Below, piece by piece: positions 51,084 to 61,822 of a stretch of 64,000 bases of DNA. The notes beneath the pieces are model-generated. The model made no database searches. It saw only the letters and a program-made list of their open reading frames with translations, and was not told the origin of the DNA. Each line of letters begins with the position of its first letter. Within the stretch, counting starts at the first letter, position 1. The translations under genes were made by a program, and so were the position numbers. The stretch lies in the NCBI GenBank assembly GCA_009801015.1, contig VHZZ01001088.1:72926-136925 (forward strand). The letters run 5' to 3'. The DNA comes from Silene noctiflora. Lineage: Eukaryota; Streptophyta; Magnoliopsida; Caryophyllales; Caryophyllaceae.

Positions 51084-51774
51084 TTATATTAGTAGTTAGG
51101 CTATGATATAAGATAATAGGGTAGTGTAGATTAGGTTTTTGCAGGTATTTAGGGTTTAATTAAAGTCCCCAATAAGATAGCAGAAGATGGTAGCGTACTA
51201 GTACTAGTACTAGCCCCCAATATATATACGTATTTGTACTACTACTTGTACATGCATGATAGTCATCAGCCGTACAGTATTATACTATTATACCAGTAGA
51301 TAGACAGATTGAGTGATGGAGTATGCATTTTGCATTGGAAGGTCACTGCATTATTTTTTCTGTAAAAAAACAGATTCAGCAAAGCAACAGCCTTTACGTC
51401 ATTTCCATTATATTATATTCTCTCTATTCAGGCCAATTACGGTTTCATAAATAAAACTTGCTTAGTTTATTTTAGCTTCGTTCAGTGAGATTCAATTCAT
51501 TTTTAATCCGGTTTCAATCCAGTCATCAATACGTCAAGTTCAAATAAACAAGGGGTTTTTTATGTCGACCAATGTTAACTCAACTTAACTCGAATCCTGT
51601 GAATAATTATAATTGATGAAATTTCAAGTAATTTGGCCGACAGATAAAACTTTCTCAAGTCTAATCTAAGACACACAATGGGTGGAGGTAAACTCATTTA
51701 TGTGTAAAACAGGTAAGATGCTTTCCTCTTCAGGCCCCTCCTTTGTCTATCTAACATACACACAAATTCACAAA

Positions 51775-51945
51775 TTCTCGTTGTAGACGGAGATTATTCG
51801 TCTAAAGCTGAAAACGGATAGTGTCTCTCTCATAAAATGTAAATGGATAATGCAAGTGAGTGGGAAATGGATTACCCCACTTGCCCTCTCACATGCATTT
51901 TGTGAGAGGGCCACTATGGCCGTCTATAATGAGACGGGCTGATAC
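51775..51945. mobile_element. Hairpin MITE, 'aagacggata' group
   Basis: Opens ACAAATTCTCGTTGTAGACG and closes CCGTCTATAATGAGACGG, with the inner mirror CTCTCTCATAAAATG versus CATTTTGTGAGAGGG. Same architecture as the elements at 6445 and 52185. Confidence 0.55.
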
Positions 51946-52184
51946 ATACAACTCGTACGTCCGGTTTTTGAGGGCTTTTAATTATATCTCGATACCAGTC
52001 AATCGATGCAATTTTCAAACTCGAGTTTGTTAAGAATCGGATTTTCAATCGGAGAGATTGGAAAAATGAGATAGGTTTTCTGATCCAATGGTGTGATTAA
52101 TTAAACAATTATGGAGTAATTTTTTTTTGGATTTTTCGTATATTTGACAAGAGATTGTTCATGTGTAACACATCAATTCTATGG

Positions 52185-52370
52185 TGAAGACAGACACTAT
52201 CCGTCACAAGCTGAAGACGGATAGTGTCCATCTCACAATATGCAAGTCGCATTATCCATGGGATGCTTCATTTCTCCACTACTTGCCCTCCCACTTGCCT
52301 TATTGTGAGAGGGACAATATCCGTCTTCAGCTTGTGACGGATAGTGTCCGCCACAAGTAAGACGCTTTGG
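52185..52370. mobile_element. Hairpin MITE, 'aagacggata' group
   Basis: Both ends carry CTATCCGTCACAAGCTGAAG or its complement, giving a near-perfect large hairpin. Inner mirror TCTCACAATATGCAAG versus CTTGCCTTATTGTGAGA. The best preserved member of this group in the window. Confidence 0.65.
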
Positions 52371-53133
52371 AACGAATATATGCACATCACAATATCACAT
52401 GATTCACATCTCTTAAAATCACATTCTTAGTTTCTTACCAAGTTCTATTTTGGGAATGTTTGGCTTTAGGAAAGCTATGAGTTGATGACTCGAGAGTCGC
52501 GAATGAGTTTATTTATTGGTGTGGCATCTAACAATGTATAGGGCTCTGGGATAATATGAATGTGTCCCTCCGACAACATTTCATAAAATTGGAACGATAT
52601 AGAGAACATTAATATGAGTTATAATGAATGTATTATATCATACTCTTGTCACTAATTTTACCGAGTACTATCAGGTTGTGACAACCGATTATGTGAACAA
52701 GACCATGAGTCCATGACCTGTGTCTTGTACCAAGAGAAGAATAACCGTAATAGTTGTTCTCATTCTTCCTATTAGACCTCGATCCGTCTAGCCTGTAAAA
52801 ATAAAGTGAGTAAAGTCGTAAAGACAACGCATTTACAAAAACCTGTGTAGATCCGACCCATTACCTCATCCAAAATTCATTAACCTGTGGATCTGTACGT
52901 GGACCAACATTTTCCATTGACTTGACCCATGTTAGATTCAAGTCCGCATTTTATAAATCCAGAAAGAAAAAAAAAAAAAAACTTAATTAGATAGTTCATT
53001 CGGATAAGCGGCGCACCCAAATATACAAAATGCATAAAAACCTCGTCACATATTGAGTATTAACATATTACGACAAAAAAAAACATATTGAATAATATGA
53101 AAAAAATCCAAAGAAAATGAACAAGTTGGCAGC
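52371..53133. other. 3' flank of the UBX gene, no further gene
   Basis: No recognisable domain or mobile element. An A run lies at 52966-52981. The part next to 53134 should be the 3' UTR. Confidence 0.45.
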
Positions 53134-55324
53134 CTATAGTTTCTGAATGACGACAGAATTAGCGAGCCCGGCTTGCTCTATCGTCTGGTTGAGATCAGTG
53201 AGTGGCTTAGGAGGAAATCCGACAGTCAGAAGCTGGTACGCCCTACTACCTCCAGGTCTTGAGGAATCAATGAAAGCCCTGATATCATTGACAGTGTGGT
53301 GGTAGTTGAAGTGAGCCACTACGCGGGTCCCATCTGCCAATCTGAGCTGGATAGAAGTTGATGGCTGGGCCTGATCGACGACCAGACGCACAGAAGAAAT
53401 AGGGGTGGAGTTCATAGGAGCAGGGTTGATTTGTTCGGATCCAGTGGACGAACTTGTACCACCAAGAGTCCTTCCGACTCCTTGAAACGCAACAGTACGC
53501 TTCTCAGGTTCCTGCTTGCAAAAAAAAAAATGAACAACTTGTGTCGAACAAGAGTGTGAGTGAAATGTTCTAATGAGGAAGGGTGTTTGTCCTTCTTTCA
53601 TAGATTTGGATTCACTGAATCTTAAGGCAGATTCTAGATGACTGTTAGCAGGATTGCATAATTCAATATATCGACACACACAAGTTGATATGGAAGACGC
53701 TCTAATTAATAGATTTTAAACAGTCACCGTGGTAGAATATACTTGAACCAATTCCCCATTCACAAGGCACATCCAGTATATTAAGATGGCTTGATGGGAG
53801 TACAAATAGCTTAGGATCTGGAGACAGATATCGTCTATATACTCGATTATTCATGACACAGTTAAACTCCAACCAGGAACAAAAAGACAATGAAGGTTCA
53901 GGTTAGTACTCACAGGGCAATTCTCATCCCGTCTGATGAGATTGACATGCACGGGAGTCCCCCTATCTGCAGGTGTAAGTTCTTGTGGGCACTCCGACTT
54001 TCGGATGCTCTGCATTAATTTATTACAAAGGTAAATAAATTATGAAAGAACTAAAAACACCATGATGAGACGTCGTTATTAAAAAAAAATTCATCTTTAT
54101 TAGATAAGAGAATTCAAGATTGTATACCTCTAAAAAGGGTGCATTCTCAGGGTCATCTAAACTCCTTATCGGGCCATCATCAATGGTGAACCCATTGCGC
54201 CAAAAAATAATGTTGTGGACGACAGGCTCGGGTGGGTGAGAAGCTGCAGGAACTGCATCCCCAGAAAGCATTCTGGCAGCACCAGTGAAACTTCTTGAGC
54301 TCGATGGGCCAAGATTATCAAGAGGCCCTTCAACAGCACCCAACTCCCTTGCTTGATTGAAAATTTCATCCACATCATTACCTTTTGGAGGACCCTGAAC
54401 CAGCATTCCGCTGCAAACCCACATTTCAGCATTATCAAACATCATTTCCAAAACAGCATCCAATCCATGAAAAGCTTTCAGGTCAAGCGCCAACAGTCAG
54501 CTTAGCCATATTTTAGGGGACCCTGAAGTCAAACCTTGATCCCTTTTTATTTTTCGCTCCAAGATCCGCCACTGATTTGAGTCTAAATGACCCATTATCA
54601 GTGACCATAGAAGTGAATAATCAATTGATAGTCGCCTCACTATTGCTGTGGAAATACAAAGCGTCTCCCTTGTGACGGGTCGAATCCTTGTGACGGATAA
54701 TACCACTCACAAAACGAATAGGGGGACAAGGTGGGGGCACCCCCATGTGCTTTCCTCTCTCCTCTCATGGGCATTTTGTGAGACAAAAAGGTATCCGNNN
54801 NNNNNNNNNNNNNNNNNNNNNNNNNNNNNNNNNNNNNNNNNNNNNNNNNNNNNNNNNNNNNNNNNNNNNNNNNNNNNNNNNNNNNNNNNNNNNNNNNNNN
54901 NNNNNNNNNNNNNNNNNNNNNNNNNNNNNNNNNNNNNNNNNNNNNNNNNNNNNNNNNNNNNNNNNNNNNNNNNNNNNNNNNNNNNNNNNNNNNNNNNNNN
55001 NNNNNNNNNNNNNNNNNNNNNNNNNNNNNNNNNNNNNNNNNNNNNNNNNNNNNNNNNNNNNNNNNNNNNNNNNNNNNNNNNNNNNNNNNNNNNNNNNNNN
55101 NNNNNNNNNNNNNNNNNNNNNNNNNNNNNNNNNNNNNNNNNNNNNNNNNNNNNNNNNNNNNNNNNNNNNNNNNNNNNNNNNNNNNNNNNNNNNNNNNNNN
55201 NNNNNNNNNNNNNNNNNNNNNNNNGACCCGAATGACGATTCAAGTCGGCCAAGGTTCGAATCCCACCAGCGTGTCTACCACCACCGCTTATTGATCTCGC
55301 GGGTTTCTTGTCTTTTGAAGCCAT
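53134..55324 (-). CDS. SEP and UBX domain protein, PUX4-like CDC48 cofactor (partly in a gap)
   Basis: Adaptor of the p47/NSFL1 class that docks on the AAA ATPase CDC48 through its UBX domain. Supported exons in transcript order: a first exon from the start at 55324 running down to 55225 and into the N gap; 54128-54410; 53914-54009; 53134-53511. Visible: N-terminus [11 protein letters not shown] and [37 protein letters not shown] domain ([20 protein letters not shown], then [13 protein letters not shown]); [15 protein letters not shown] domain ([20 protein letters not shown]...GFPPKPLT, final SVVIQKL). In PUX3/4/5 relatives an acidic stretch and EYFTGGEKS sit between the first two blocks. They are not visible and should lie in the gap at 54798-55224. 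Domain order and tail fit PUX4 best, but PUX3 or PUX5 cannot be excluded. Confidence 0.85.
54660..54797. mobile_element. Hairpin MITE half at the edge of the gap, in a UBX-gene intron
   Basis: Carries CTTGTGACGGGTCGAATC and CTTGTGACGGATAATACC arms and an inner TTTGTGAG mirror, the same group as 52185. It runs into the N gap, so its other half is hidden. A self-complementary element is a plausible cause of the assembly break. Confidence 0.45.
54798..55224. other. Assembly gap (427 N)
   Basis: Undetermined bases inside the UBX-domain gene, between the first visible coding block and the next one. The gap likely hides the end of exon 1, a small exon and part of a MITE. Open frames drawn across it are artefacts. 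Confidence 0.95.
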
Positions 55325-55636
55325 TGATTTTAATATTTTATTATTATTATTATTATTATTATATTATTATGATATTTTTGATGAATAGGAAAATTATAGG
55401 ATGATGATGATGAATTGATGATTATATTTATATTCCCCATTGATTGAGGAATGTCTGGCCCACCCTTTTGTTTTTATTTCTTCATTCTTTGACAATGTCA
55501 ACAATAGTCAAGGTCGGATAGCCATGGTCAAACATTAGGGCATGTGTGACCCGTGACTACCTGGCCGGACCCGTCAAAAACTAGGGCTGGGGCCGGGTCG
55601 ACAAATCTAACCCGAGCCGCCTAGACTCACCCCTAA

Positions 55637-56172
55637 TCCTCCTTATTACTAAGAGAATAAATTCTCTTAGTTTTCCCTCCAAAATGCATTTAGCTCAATA
55701 AGGAAAATTTTTTTAATAAACAATATAATCTTTTCCTTAAAATATAATCTTACAATTATTATACTCTAATCTTTTAAATAAATTCAAAATTATGATTTTT
55801 TCATTATAGTAAAATAAAATTGGTATTAACCCTTAAACTATAAACCATAAGTTGCTAAATTAGTCATAATGCAATTATTATTATTTAGAAAATAACTTGA
55901 CACATACTTAATATTAGGTTCGTGACAAAAAAAAATGAAGAAAATTAAAAAATGAATCCGTAGTTTTATGGTAAAAAGAGTATTTTCACCAAAATACACA
56001 TTTCATAATTTTACTCTATTTCCTTTGATTAATTTTTCATTTTTCAATTTTTTTTCCATATTAAAATATAATGGAGTGAAATATTAAATATTAATGAGGT
56101 ACCGATTTGAATAATACTCTAAAAAATAAAAACCCTATATATGCCGCGCAATGTGCGCAAGATCTATACTAG
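55637..56172 (+). mobile_element. Complete non-autonomous Helitron, second family
   Basis: Starts TCCTCCTTATTACTAAG after a host A. Ends with the hairpin CCGCGCAATGTGCGC, then AAGATCTATACTAG before a host T. Same family as 2293-2777 along its length. It is inserted in GC-richer sequence with GGCCCGG-type motifs on both sides (55550-55636, 56205-56310), probably an older repeat that it split. Confidence 0.78.
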
Positions 56173-57795
56173 TTAAATATTATTTGAAAATACTTGTGAA
56201 TCAGATGACCCGACCTGATCCGGGCTAGTTCCGAGTCCACCTCCACCAGGCCTGGCCCGTGTTGACCAATCCCTCACCCCAGGTGGCCAGGCCGGTTTCG
56301 AGACCACCACACGTATTTTAGTAAGTACTAATGAATTTGGAGGAAGTATCGAAAATGTCTTAGAATAATGTTTAAGATTGAGGGATAGTCGATATTTCGA
56401 TATCAGTTATTATTTTCATTAGTATAATTCCATTTGATCCACAAAAATTATAATAAAAGGAACCCAAATTTGAGAACTAGCACCAAAATGTAATGTGAAT
56501 GTGCTTTTGACTAGTTTGATAAAAATGAATTAAAATTTGAAGATTAATTTGTACTAGAGCAGCGTAAGTTGACACCTCTCATCAGCTCGGATCTAACGGC
56601 CGTGGCTGTGAACGTCGGCCAACGGTGGCACTTAAATTGCGTTTATCTTCAATCTCAAGAAGGGATTTTCTTCTATTAGAGGCACTTTCGATATATTCTT
56701 GTAGCGGGGGAAGAGGCACTTTCACTTGACTAGCCACTTTGCTTCGAATGACCTGATTAGGGCGTTATAAGATTTATGGTTTTAACAGTATCTCGTATTC
56801 ACAAATGTTAGAGGAGATTCGGAAAAAGTACCTTTGATGCCCAACGACGTTCAGCCAGTTGACATACGTCCCGAATCTCTCTTCCCGAAAAGCTAGTTAA
56901 GAAGAGAAGCATACAAAAAGAGAATCTAAGAAGCATGAATAAGGGACTTTCATCTTATGATTATAACTTAACCACAAAGATTGAAATTTGGGTCTATAAC
57001 TTGATAACGGAATTGTCCTTCTCGGCCTGACCCCGGACATTTCGGCACAAATTAGGTGTCACAGCCCAGATTTAATATGTTTGGAGATTAGTAAATGCAT
57101 ACCCTTCAGTGGCCCAAGCAAACTCCATCAGACACTGTGAGGTGTTTCGCGTACATAGCTGCTATTTTCTTCCGACTTTGCTGATCAGGGAGGCCAAAAA
57201 AAATGATTGAATCGAAACGGCTGAAAGACGAGAAGTGAAATTTGGTCAGGATAAATATTGAAGTTAGTAGAGAGCTCAGAGAGAACGGTAATATCTCGGA
57301 TATGGTTTACCTTATTAGAGCACGATCAAGATCTTGCTTTCTGTTGGTTGCGCCAATCACAACCACCTTTTTATCCTGCCGAAAACCATCAATCTGCACC
57401 AGATAAAAGTATTCATCATGTGATCCTCCAAATTCCTAACTAGACTACACATAATTAGAGTCAACAACTTGAGATGGCTCACTTAAAAAAATGGCAATGA
57501 TTTGACACTTTTTCAATCAATTTAACTTAAAGAACTGCTGATGTACTTCAAGCTAATACTCCATGGACTATTAGCTACAAACTTGAAGGTTGCAGCCAAT
57601 TTGAAATAGCATCTCCATTTCGAAAAATACTCACTATTCTATGGCTTTGAAATGCGATGAAATCAAGCAAAATGACTTGATATTTTGCCTGATTTTGTGA
57701 AGTAACAGACTCGTAAACTTCACATAGTGATACATATTGGTCATCCGAAAATAACCTCTCCATGGTGGATCATGGATAAGTGACAAGGCTGCATA

Positions 57796-58189
57796 TAGTA
57801 TAGAGCTGGCCAAAGCAACAGGCTGGCCTGGCCCGGCTCACGGGTCACAATTGGCCGGGCCCGGCCCTTCCCTTGGCCGGTTCCAGGTTCCAATTTTCAA
57901 AACCCATCCCGCTAATTTAGGAAAAAAGAAAAAATTTAGTTACGCCCACCCCGCCCATGGCCTGTCAAGGGTCGGGTCCAGGTAGTCTCCCACTCAACCC
58001 AGCCCGCCCTTTCATAGGCGGGTTAAGAGCACATAGGGGTGAGCCCGCCTGGCCCAAACCCAGCCCATGGCCTGTCAAGGGCCGGGTCCAGGTAGTCTCC
58101 CACTCAACCCAGCCCGCCCTTTCATAGGCGGGTTAAGAGCACATAGGGGTGAGCCCGCCTGGCCCAAACCCAGCCCGTGGCTAGCCCTA
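57796..58189. mobile_element. hAT-like element in an intron of the decayed AAA gene
   Basis: Flanked by a perfect 8-bp duplication GCTGCATA (57788-57795 and 58190-58197), the hallmark of hAT insertion. Left end TAGTATAGAGCTGGCCA, right end GGCTAGCCCTA. The interior is GC-rich (GGCCCGGCCC motifs) and holds two tandem copies of a 109-bp unit starting CCCATGGCCTGTCAAGG (57954-58062 and 58063-58171), which differ at few positions. Not coding. Confidence 0.75.
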
Positions 58190-60084
58190 GCTGCATAAAG
58201 TCATAGCCAAAAATGAAGTGAAGGCAGGGCATAGTACAAAACAATAAACACAGATATTTGGCTTTATTGAGCACCATTTTAGCTAAATATATTCCGAGCA
58301 CTTATAATAGTTCTTTAATGAAGCCACGGCAAAACAAAAATCCATTCACTAACTACAATACTTGTGAATTCCATATATGCATTACCTCTCTCAATAACAC
58401 AGACAAAATTCTACCCAACACGTGCACAAGCAAAAGAATCGATCTGCAGAGTTTCAAATAATGATCGTATTACACATAAAAATTTGCTGGAAAATGGACA
58501 ACGACAAGAACATTATCAAAAATTTAAATTAGGCAGATACCTCGTCTAAGAAAATAATTGCACCAGTTGGAATCTCATTGGCAAGTGAGAAAACCCTCCC
58601 CAAGAGACGTTCACTTTGACCATACCACTTGGACACAATAGCATCAAGTGGAAGATACAGAAGCGGAACCCCCTAAATGACAACAGTTGACCAAGCAGGA
58701 TCAAAAGATTACTGAGTTTCAATCTCACTTAATATGCAAAATAGAAATTATATATGCAAGTTTAACTAACACAAGTACATTAAGACTAAGGTTTCACATT
58801 ATTATCTATACAAAATATTTGTATAAAGATGCTATATGCCAAATACTCATTCTAGATCTTGCACAAAAAAGAAGGCCCAGCGGTTCACGATTTCATCAGG
58901 TTGTATAACAAAGTTAGATGACGACAGTTAGTAAAGATGGTGGTTGATAAGGCAGAAGGCTTACCGCCTGATTAGCAATTACACGGGCAGATGCTGTTTT
59001 CCCAGTACCTGAGTGATCAGCACAAGCATTTACTTAATAACTTTGTTTATTCAACAAGACAATATTATAACTTGACATGTTCAAACATGCATGATTGCAA
59101 TTTTGCAAACCTGGAGGGCCTTCAAAAGCACAGCTCTCGGTCTATTAGACTCAAATTTGTGCCGGGTCCCACGAGCAATTTCATCGTAAACTTTAGGACT
59201 ACCCAGAGGCAATAGTAATGTATCTTCTATTTCCCTATATGAGAGGTATTTGAAAGGAGAATGGTAAAGACGTCATGTACATTACAGAGAATGTTCATTA
59301 GCTGGACAGCAATATTGGTAACTTCCAATAGTAAAGTATCTTCTACTTCCTTACAGCCGTCATGTACATTACAGAGAATGTTTATACAATCAGTATTCAG
59401 TAATGAGAAGTCCTATGAGAGTCTAGATAGTATAACCACACTGGTTAAGAGAATTATTTCTCTCTTCTCTCTTCTCGACAATCAATTAATCAGTTAATGA
59501 TATTTCAAATCAAGTTAAAACTCTGAAGCTAGATAGTATAACCACACGCAATGTTGCAATTGAATCTTAGTTCAGACAAGTGCAATGGAGAAAAACATTA
59601 GCTGGACAACAGTATTGGTAACTTCCAATCCTCGGACTTCATTTGTCGGTAATTTTAAAATGGACAACTACGCAATACAAGCAAATCTAGAATGCTAATA
59701 AGTGTACCAATATAGGAGATCTTTTCAATTTCCTAGGAATATACCTTTCTCAGCTTAAATACCTGAGAAGAACCAAATCAGATGTACCTTTTTTGATGAT
59801 CATATCCAGCAAGGTTATCCCAAGATATCTCCTCATTTGCAGTACCAACGAGGGGCTCATCAAGCCCAAACACATGTACTCCCATGGCTTTCAAACTAGC
59901 CACTGATTCATTCGTAGATGACACTTCTGCAGCACTTTCACTACCTTCGTTCTTACCTCTGTCCTTCCCAAAAATGTAATCTGACCATGTGAGCTTAGCT
60001 ATGACACTATCGCCGTTAGCTTCATTCGAACATTGAGGTTGGGTCGCGTAGCCTGAAAATCACACAATTTCACAATGTAATTAA

Positions 60085-60274
60085 TTTTTTCATCAAGCCC
60101 AAACACACGTACTCCCATGGCCTCCAACTTAGCCACTGATTTATTCGTTTTACCTCTGTTCTTCCGAAGCAGACCAGCTTGTGCAAGTGGAATGTAAGAT
60201 GACCATGTGGGCTTAGCTATGACACAATGGCGGTTAACTTCATTCGAACATTGAAGTTGGGTCGCGTAGCCTGA
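60085..60274 (-). pseudogene. Extra, partial copy of AAA exon 2
   Basis: Just upstream (in gene sense) of the exon at 59788-60052 there is a second, diverged version. It has the same acceptor (GATTTTCAGGCTACGCGACC) and encodes YATQLQCSNEVN, then SVAKLEAMGVRVFGLDE, with internal deletions and an unrelated middle (PLAQAGLLRKN). It breaks off after GLDE without a clear donor. It looks like a local exon duplication and is skipped in the gene model. Confidence 0.6.
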
Positions 60275-61059
60275 AAATCACATAATTTCAAAATGTAAAT
60301 AATTTTACTATAGAGCCATCAACATCGACCTTTATTGACAATCAAAACAAACCAGGCACAAAATCAACACAAATTATCAATTCAAGTAGTACAGACTACA
60401 GAAGCACATTTTGTTACAATCTAACTACGTTAAGTATTTTAGGCATCAAAATTTGTCTAAGTGGTTCCATAGCTACTATCAAGATACGGAGTATTAACTT
60501 CTGCTGACTCAAGTAGTAGACATCGATCTCCAAAAAAAAAATCATGTCTTTTGATGGCATGCCAATGGTGGCATTTGACAAATAAGTGTACCTCTGAACT
60601 CGTCAACAAACTAAACAGAAACCAAAACACCGGCTTTCAATCTCAATTTTGAAATCAGCCATCAAAGCAAGATTTTGATTTAGTGATTCGACGAGCCATA
60701 GATTTGCTGTGCATCCCCCCACTGGCAATGACAGGAGCTGAGTAAAACAGTCTCACGACGAGACCAAGTGAGTGTTATGACACAATTGTGTGAAACCATA
60801 AAAATTCACACACTTCACACCAATCACACGTACTAAAATTGTCTTATCTAAATTTGACTGCTCAACCAAACTATAATTAGCAATAGCGACATGAATCCCC
60901 AAGAGCTCACAACATCCTCACAAAATTAAAGATGAAACTTTTGCGTTTCAAAGAGACTACCAAGCCAACAAATAAGATCATAGTACCAATAACCTAAGTA
61001 ACAAACAACAATAGCTCAAGAACAAATTATCAATTTCGTGATTAACAACCACAACAAAA

Positions 61060-61140
61060 TTACCCCAATGCCTCAATGGCTCCCGCAAAATCGTAAATTG
61101 CTAATGTATGGGGAGGCCGGATGTACGCAGCTTTAACTTT
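61060..61140 (-). mobile_element. Au-type SINE, 3' fragment
   Basis: Minus-strand sequence AAAGCTGCGTACATCCGGCC, CCCCATACATTAGCAATTT, GGGAGCCATTGAGGCATTG and GGGTAA follow the Au SINE 3' consensus order. It lies in the first intron of the decayed AAA gene. The promoter-bearing 5' part is missing. Confidence 0.6.
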
Positions 61141-61551
61141 GTGTTTGCCATTAACAAATAACAACCCAAGTGATAAAACACGAGATACTACATTACATTA
61201 CTACAGAAACAATCTTAAAAGTTCATACCTTTACCTATCAAATATGAAATAGATGAAAACTTTTAAATTGCAATAAAATAATCTCCAAATACTCGAAAAA
61301 TTACGAAATTTTAATTCCCTAAAACAAGAATTACATGAAAACAGACGAAATTAAAGGAAACCCAGGAAATTGGAAATGATAATACCATGAAAAAAGCGAG
61401 ATGGAGATGCATGAGTAGGGTTTAGGGTTTTAGAAGAAAGAATTGCAGCGCTCAAAGCTTTTCTTCGTAGTAATCCCCTTAATGCTGACATTGTTGATTT
61501 CTTAGTTGTTTCAGCAGTTTAAAATTGAGAATTTGGTGTTTAATTAATTGG

Positions 61552-61552
<1 letters not shown>

Positions 61553-61599
<47 letters not shown>

Positions 61600-61602
61600 G
61601 AA
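61553..61602. repeat. (AATC)n microsatellite in the AAA 5' flank
   Basis: About eleven AATC units in a row, 60 bp upstream of the start codon at 61491, probably within the 5' UTR or core promoter of the minus-strand gene. Confidence 0.9.
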
Positions 61603-61772
61603 CAACCACACACTCATATTTGGAAATACAAGCACGACTCCAAATAGCTCTTTAGGTATCCGTCTTCAACTTGTGACGGATAGTGCCCGTCTTCAACGAT
61701 AATTTGTGATCTTTGCAATGGCGTCTTCCGATTCGAGGTATAATCATTCATCATTTCCATTCGTAGCGGTTT

Positions 61773-61819
<47 letters not shown>
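61773..61819. repeat. (TAA)n microsatellite
   Basis: About fifteen TAA/ATA units, then a CGGAGTAT motif. It lies between the two AAA gene copies. Confidence 0.9.

Positions 61820-61822
<3 letters not shown>

Larger units (their letters stand above)
56582..61491 (-). pseudogene. Decayed copy of a mitochondrial-type AAA ATPase
   Basis: Single-AAA-domain ATPase with an N-terminal transit-like peptide (MSALRGLLRRKALSAAILSS; Arg-rich, no acidic residues). Recognisable exons in transcript order: 61386-61491, 59788-60052, 59111-59234, 58965-59008, 58541-58672, 57311-57393, 57103-57220, 56832-56892, 56582-56752. Visible: ISWDNLAGYDHQKR; Walker A (GTGKTASARVIANQA); Walker B (GAIIFLDE); sensor 1 (VVVIGATNRKQDLDRALI); FSGREIRDVCQ. 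Damage: the exon 59111-59234 is one base short just before Walker A (expected LFEGPPG, the T run has four instead of five). The exon 57103-57220 lacks 5 bases relative to the copy at 63797. The exon expected after FLDE (IDAFA...SVLLRQ in relatives) is not found between 57394 and 58540. Splice sites are otherwise kept, so decay looks recent. Sequencing error could explain one change but not all three. Confidence 0.75.

Noticed and set aside
54023-54493. Extension of the UBX-protein exon to [19 protein letters not shown]
   Set aside because: It is intron sequence upstream of a clear GTTTGCAG acceptor at 54411; relatives have a different peptide before SGMLVQ.
55245-55275. GGTTCGAATCCCACC as a tRNA T-loop (B box)
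   Set aside because: It is the complement of the conserved coding block [11 protein letters not shown] of the UBX protein on the minus strand, and no tRNA fold surrounds it.
57575-57763. Minus-strand frame MERLFSDDQYVSLCEVYES as the missing AAA exon
   Set aside because: It lacks the expected Asp-Ala-Phe and Leu-Arg-Gln features and its ends do not fit the required splice phase.
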